Part shown: positions 5,924 to 8,084 of the stretch, piece by piece
How positions within the stretch are numbered: position 1 is the stretch's first letter
Layout: each line of letters opens with the position of its first letter
NCBI GenBank assembly: GCA_046336825.1
Contig: JBKDFX010000169.1
Span: 1 to 8,084 of the forward strand
Length of the DNA stretch: 8,084 nucleotides
Source of the DNA: Ga0074139 sp046336825
GTDB lineage: Bacteria; Bdellovibrionota; Bdellovibrionia; Bdellovibrionales; Bdellovibrionaceae
Direction of reading: 5' to 3'
Notes under the pieces: model-generated
What the model saw: only the letters and a program-made list of their open reading frames with translations
Databases searched by the model: none
What the model was told of the DNA's origin: nothing
Translations under genes and position numbers: made by a program

Positions 5924-6704
5924 TTTACCTGATTTTTATTCCCAATTTTTATCGCAGGATCTGCTGGACTTACCCATTGATGAAAAGGCCATCACTTGTG
6001 ATCGGTGTCTGCAGGTTCCAAAGCTTAAACCCAACTTGAAGTGCTGCACCTTTCACCCCATTTTGCCCAATTATTTAGTGGGGCAAATTTTATTAAAAGA
6101 ACAAAGCAAACCCAGCTTTATTTCAAAAGTTTTGAAACATAAGATTTCTATCAAAAATGAAGTTTATCCCTTGGGAATTTCAGTTCCTGCGGAATACCGC
6201 AAACAGTACCCAGACCCTGATCAGCCTGGTTTTGGCCAAAAAGAAGAACTGCTTTGTCCTTATTTTGATAAAAAAAACCTCAATTGTGGGATCTGGCAAA
6301 ACAGAGGTTCCGTATGCACCAGTTATTTTTGTCAAAGCTCAAAAGGTTCCCAAGGAATGGATTTCTGGTCTTCTTTTGGAGACTATTTGCACTTAGTTGA
6401 AATGGCACTGGCCCAAGAAGTATTAGCACGTCTTGGTTTCAGTGCGATTCAAATCAATCATCAGTTAAGTCTTATAACGGGAGATCGTAAAGAGAGAGGG
6501 CAAGATCAAGATTTGGATCAGGATCAGGATCAAGTTCAGAATCAAGATGATGACTGGGCAGGTTTTACTAGTCCTGAAAGCTTCTATGTTAAGTCCTTGG
6601 AAATAGTGAAAACTTTGGATAGATCAAGTTTTGTAGATCTGGTAGGTCCTGAAGGTCAGGACCTATTAAACGAAGTGCTACAACGGGGAAAAATTTGGAG
6701 ATGA
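5907..6704 (+). CDS. YkgJ-like CxxCxxCC cysteine-cluster protein
   Basis: This 265-residue protein has no signal peptide, so it is probably cytoplasmic. Eight Cys fall in two groups: 31, 34, 46 and 47 (CDRC then CC), and 117, 127, 137 and 142 (LCPYF, NCGIW, VCTSYFC). The second group matches the 'C-P-x ... C-x-I-x-x-x-R-x-x-x-C ... C' pattern of the YkgJ / CxxCxxCC family, proposed to bind zinc or iron, so the metal-binding call is by family. A hydrophilic Asp-Gln repeat (199-216) splits this domain from a C-terminal segment (about 217-265). The frame has a stop at 5898-5900, and the only usable start before the first Cys is TTG at 5907, 17 bases inside the upstream lipoprotein gene. That points to translational coupling. 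The stop overlaps the sufE ATG. Confidence 0.82.
   Translation: MSVTNSLPDFYSQFLSQDLLDLPIDEKAITCDRCLQVPKLKPNLKCCTFHPILPNYLVGQILLKEQSKPSFISKVLKHKISIKNEVYPLGISVPAEYRKQYPDPDQPGFGQKEELLCPYFDKKNLNCGIWQNRGSVCTSYFCQSSKGSQGMDFWSSFGDYLHLVEMALAQEVLARLGFSAIQINHQLSLITGDRKERGQDQDLDQDQDQVQNQDDDWAGFTSPESFYVKSLEIVKTLDRSSFVDLVGPEGQDLLNEVLQRGKIWR
6501..6554 (+). repeat. In-frame GATCAR-type hexamer tract encoding Asp-Gln repeats
   Basis: An imperfect run of 6-base units (GATCAA, GATCAG and variants) encodes alternating Gln/Asp at residues 199-216 of the cysteine-cluster protein. Because the unit is 6 bases, gain or loss of copies keeps the frame and changes only the length of an acidic linker. It is probably a slippage-prone, variable region between strains. 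Confidence 0.7.
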
Positions 6705-7129
6705 ATTTAATTGAAACTAAAAAGCAAAAACTGATTTCTGAATTTTCAGCCATTTCAGATTGGGAAGATCGCTATAAGAGGATTATTGAATTAGGAAAAC
6801 AACTACCGGTGCTACCTGAGTCTTCGAAAACTGAAAATAACAAAGTGAAGGGTTGCCAGTCGCAGGTTTGGATAGTCACCACACTTTCAGGTGATGGAAG
6901 TCTTCAATTTCAAGCCGATAGTGATGCGCTTATCGTTAAAGGATTGGTCGCCATCATAGTGGATCTCTACTCGGGGTCAAAGCCTGAAGAAATTCTCAAA
7001 TTTCAGCCCGATTTTATGAAATCCTTGGGTTTTGATACTCATTTGAGTCCCAGTCGAACCAATGGTTTGTACGCCATGATCAAACGAATTGTTTTGGAAG
7101 CCTATCAATATTCTACAAATAAAAGATGA
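6701..7129 (+). CDS. sufE: Cysteine desulfuration protein SufE
   Basis: SufE accepts persulfide sulfur from the desulfurase SufS and passes it to the SufBCD scaffold in Fe-S cluster assembly. With the ATG at 6701 the protein is 142 residues, normal for the family. The catalytic Cys52 lies in the signature VKGCQSQVW and matches Cys51 of E. coli SufE. Other family features are DWEDRYKRIIELG (20-32) near the N-terminus, LVAIIVDLYSG in the middle, and SPSRTNGLYAMI near the C-terminus. A TTG at 6695 in the same frame is possible, but the ATG overlaps the upstream stop in an ATGA (6701-6704), the usual coupling arrangement, with GGAG just before it. No sufS, sufB, sufC or sufD lies in the window, so this is an isolated sufE joined to a cysteine-cluster gene. 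Confidence 0.95.
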   Translation: MNLIETKKQKLISEFSAISDWEDRYKRIIELGKQLPVLPESSKTENNKVKGCQSQVWIVTTLSGDGSLQFQADSDALIVKGLVAIIVDLYSGSKPEEILKFQPDFMKSLGFDTHLSPSRTNGLYAMIKRIVLEAYQYSTNKR

Positions 7130-7156
7130 CAGCTGTTTTTGACTCTGATGTCATAA

Positions 7157-7186
7157 TTGTATGGGATCATGGTTGATCCTTAAAAT
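7157..7186 (+). promoter_or_regulatory. Weak candidate promoter of the protease gene
   Basis: TTGTAT (7157-7162) and TAAAAT (7181-7186) are separated by 18 bases. The -10-like box matches the consensus at 5 of 6 positions, but the -35-like box at only 3. Transcription would start near 7193, about 20 bases before the ATG at 7213. An inverted repeat fills the spacer. Confidence 0.35.
7164..7179. promoter_or_regulatory. GGATCA/TGATCC inverted repeat between sufE and the protease gene
   Basis: GGATCA (7164-7169) and TGATCC (7174-7179) are perfect 6-base arms around TGGT. If the flanking promoter call is right, the repeat fills its spacer, where a repressor or MerR-type activator would act. As a terminator for sufE it is weak: a short stem followed by TTAAAATAAATTT rather than a T run. 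Confidence 0.4.
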
Positions 7187-7201
7187 AAATTTCTCACGGA
7201 T

Positions 7202-7206
7202 GGGGA
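7202..7206 (+). promoter_or_regulatory. Ribosome binding site deciding the protease start
   Basis: GGGGA at 7202-7206 directly abuts the in-frame ATG at 7207 but lies 6 bases before the ATG at 7213. The spacing favours 7213, which also gives a cleaner signal peptide start (MKW). Confidence 0.6.
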
Positions 7207-7212
7207 ATGACA

Positions 7213-8010
7213 ATGAAATGGATTTTGGTTTTTCTTGCGAGTTCCACGCTTTTTTTAAATAATGCACTTAGTGTTTATAGACCTCAAGTTGTTTACGGTG
7301 AAGACAATCGAAAAGATCTTTTTGAAGTGCAGGATCTAGCTCTGTTAACAGCAGCAAAAAGCACATCCGCCATTTTCAGCAAATTCAAATTAAAAAAATC
7401 AGGCACGGTATTTCAAGTTTCTAGTGCCTCTTTTAGAGAAGAATTTAATATGTGTTCAAATGAACCCTTTGCGCACCAGCAGGCGGGGGCCAAGTGTTCA
7501 GCTTTTTTGGTGGGTTCACAGATGATGGCGACGGCTGGACATTGTATTAACTCGGGAGATTGTGGTGATACGGCTTTTGTTTTTGATTTTGCTTACTCCA
7601 CAGTCAATGCTCAACCTCAGTATATTCCGGAGGAAAAAGTTTATTACTGTTCACGTATTTTAAAGCGCGAATTGAACGGGCAAGAAGATTATGCCCTTGT
7701 TCTTTTAGACCGTGCTGTGACCGATCGTGATCCCCTAAAGTTAGCAAGCACTCAAGCCACAGAGGCCATGCCATTGACTGTGATTGGGCACCCTGCGGGA
7801 ATTCCAACGAAAATTGCTGATGGAGCTGAAGTGCGAAGTTCCAACGAGGCCTTTTTTGTTTCCAATTTGGACACCTACGGGGGTAATTCAGGATCAGCTG
7901 TATTTAATTCCGAGACAATGGAAGTGCTGGGAATACTTGTACGAGGTGAAAGAGACTACACTTACGATTCGGTAAACAAATGTTTTGTTTCTAATAATTG
8001 TTTACAGTGA
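7213..8010 (+). CDS. Secreted trypsin-fold serine protease (V8/S1-like)
   Basis: This 265-residue protein begins with a Sec signal peptide (MKWILVFLA core, probable cut around residues 17-20, NNALS). The chymotrypsin-fold triad is visible: His110 in ATAGHC, Asp159 in DYALVLLD, and Ser226 in GGNSGSAVF. GNSGS in place of GDSGG, with TAGHC and DYALV, points to the glutamyl-endopeptidase/V8-like branch rather than classical trypsins. Cys95 and Cys111 flank the His loop and match the conserved trypsin disulfide; Cys81, 117, 146, 257 and 263 are extra. Residues about 20-90 form a pro-like N-terminal region, so activation by cleavage is plausible. All three catalytic residues are present. An alternative ATG at 7207 adds two residues. 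Export and predatory or nutritional proteolysis is inference; the specificity cannot be read by eye. Confidence 0.92.
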   Translation: MKWILVFLASSTLFLNNALSVYRPQVVYGEDNRKDLFEVQDLALLTAAKSTSAIFSKFKLKKSGTVFQVSSASFREEFNMCSNEPFAHQQAGAKCSAFLVGSQMMATAGHCINSGDCGDTAFVFDFAYSTVNAQPQYIPEEKVYYCSRILKRELNGQEDYALVLLDRAVTDRDPLKLASTQATEAMPLTVIGHPAGIPTKIADGAEVRSSNEAFFVSNLDTYGGNSGSAVFNSETMEVLGILVRGERDYTYDSVNKCFVSNNCLQ

Positions 8011-8017
8011 GCCTGTC

Positions 8018-8026
8018 GAGGAGAGG
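8018..8026 (+). promoter_or_regulatory. Ribosome binding site of the right-edge gene
   Basis: GAGGAGAGG at 8018-8026 is a strong purine-rich Shine-Dalgarno stretch; its GAGGAG core lies 5 bases before a GTG at 8029. The ATG at 8027 is followed at once by TGA and cannot be used. Confidence 0.6.
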
Positions 8027-8028
8027 AT

Positions 8029-8084
8029 GTGACTCACTTCAGTTTCATTCAGCAGGCCAGGGAACAAAATGTCCCTGCGGCTGT
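8029..8084 (+). CDS. Start of an unidentified gene cut by the right edge
   Basis: From GTG at 8029 the frame is open to the window end (18 complete codons), reading MTHFSFIQQAREQNVPAA. There is no signal peptide in what is visible; it looks like the amphipathic first helix of a cytoplasmic enzyme. It begins 18 bases after the protease stop and has a strong ribosome site, so co-transcription with the protease is likely. Too little is present to name a family. Confidence 0.5.
   Translation, partial: MTHFSFIQQAREQNVPAA

Noticed and set aside
7164..7192. Intrinsic terminator after sufE
   Set aside because: The stem is only 6 bases and the following sequence (TTAAAATAAATTT) is not a T run, so a regulatory reading is preferred.
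7604..7975. Open frames inside the protease gene on both strands (7604-7807 and 7784-7975)
   Set aside because: Both overlap the region coding for the catalytic core of the protease and have no independent support.
8058..8077. CAGGGA/TCCCTG inverted repeat near the right edge
   Set aside because: It lies inside the probable coding start of the next gene; 6-base arms around an 8-base loop are easily explained by chance.

Overview
The window looks like chromosomal DNA of a Gram-negative, Bdellovibrio-like bacterium (Bdellovibrionota). This is inference from the style of the genes: many small secreted proteins and lipoproteins of no recognisable family, a secreted trypsin-fold protease, moderate GC, and an N-terminus resembling Bdellovibrio fibre-like surface proteins. 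There is no rRNA, tRNA, CRISPR array, insertion sequence or phage gene. The only clear housekeeping genes are mutS and sufE, plus a TrhA/hemolysin III membrane protein.

Layout. Positions 1-797 (minus) hold a lipoprotein gene whose stop overlaps the start of a second secreted-protein gene that runs off the left edge. A 119-base divergent intergenic with a perfect AT-rich palindrome leads to mutS (917-3415, plus). Its 3' end overlaps by 15 bases the 3' end of a three-gene minus-strand unit read from 4563 to 3401: a small secreted protein, a 66-residue basic protein, and TrhA. A second divergent intergenic (4564-4885) is rich in short inverted and direct repeats.

From 4886 to 7129 (plus) there is a tightly overlapping three-gene operon: a coiled-coil lipoprotein, a CxxCxxCC-type (YkgJ-like) cysteine-cluster protein and SufE. 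The first pair overlaps by 17 bases and the second by 4 (ATGA). A 77-base gap (83 bases to the preferred start) with a candidate promoter and an inverted repeat precedes a secreted V8/trypsin-like serine protease (7213-8010). A further gene starts 18 bases later and runs off the right edge.

The parts most worth following up are the translationally coupled lipoprotein / cysteine-cluster / SufE operon, the 66-residue protein coupled to TrhA, the repeat-rich divergent intergenic, and the truncated surface-protein gene at the left edge. I saw no convincing multi-gene defence, secretion or biosynthetic system that is clearly new.
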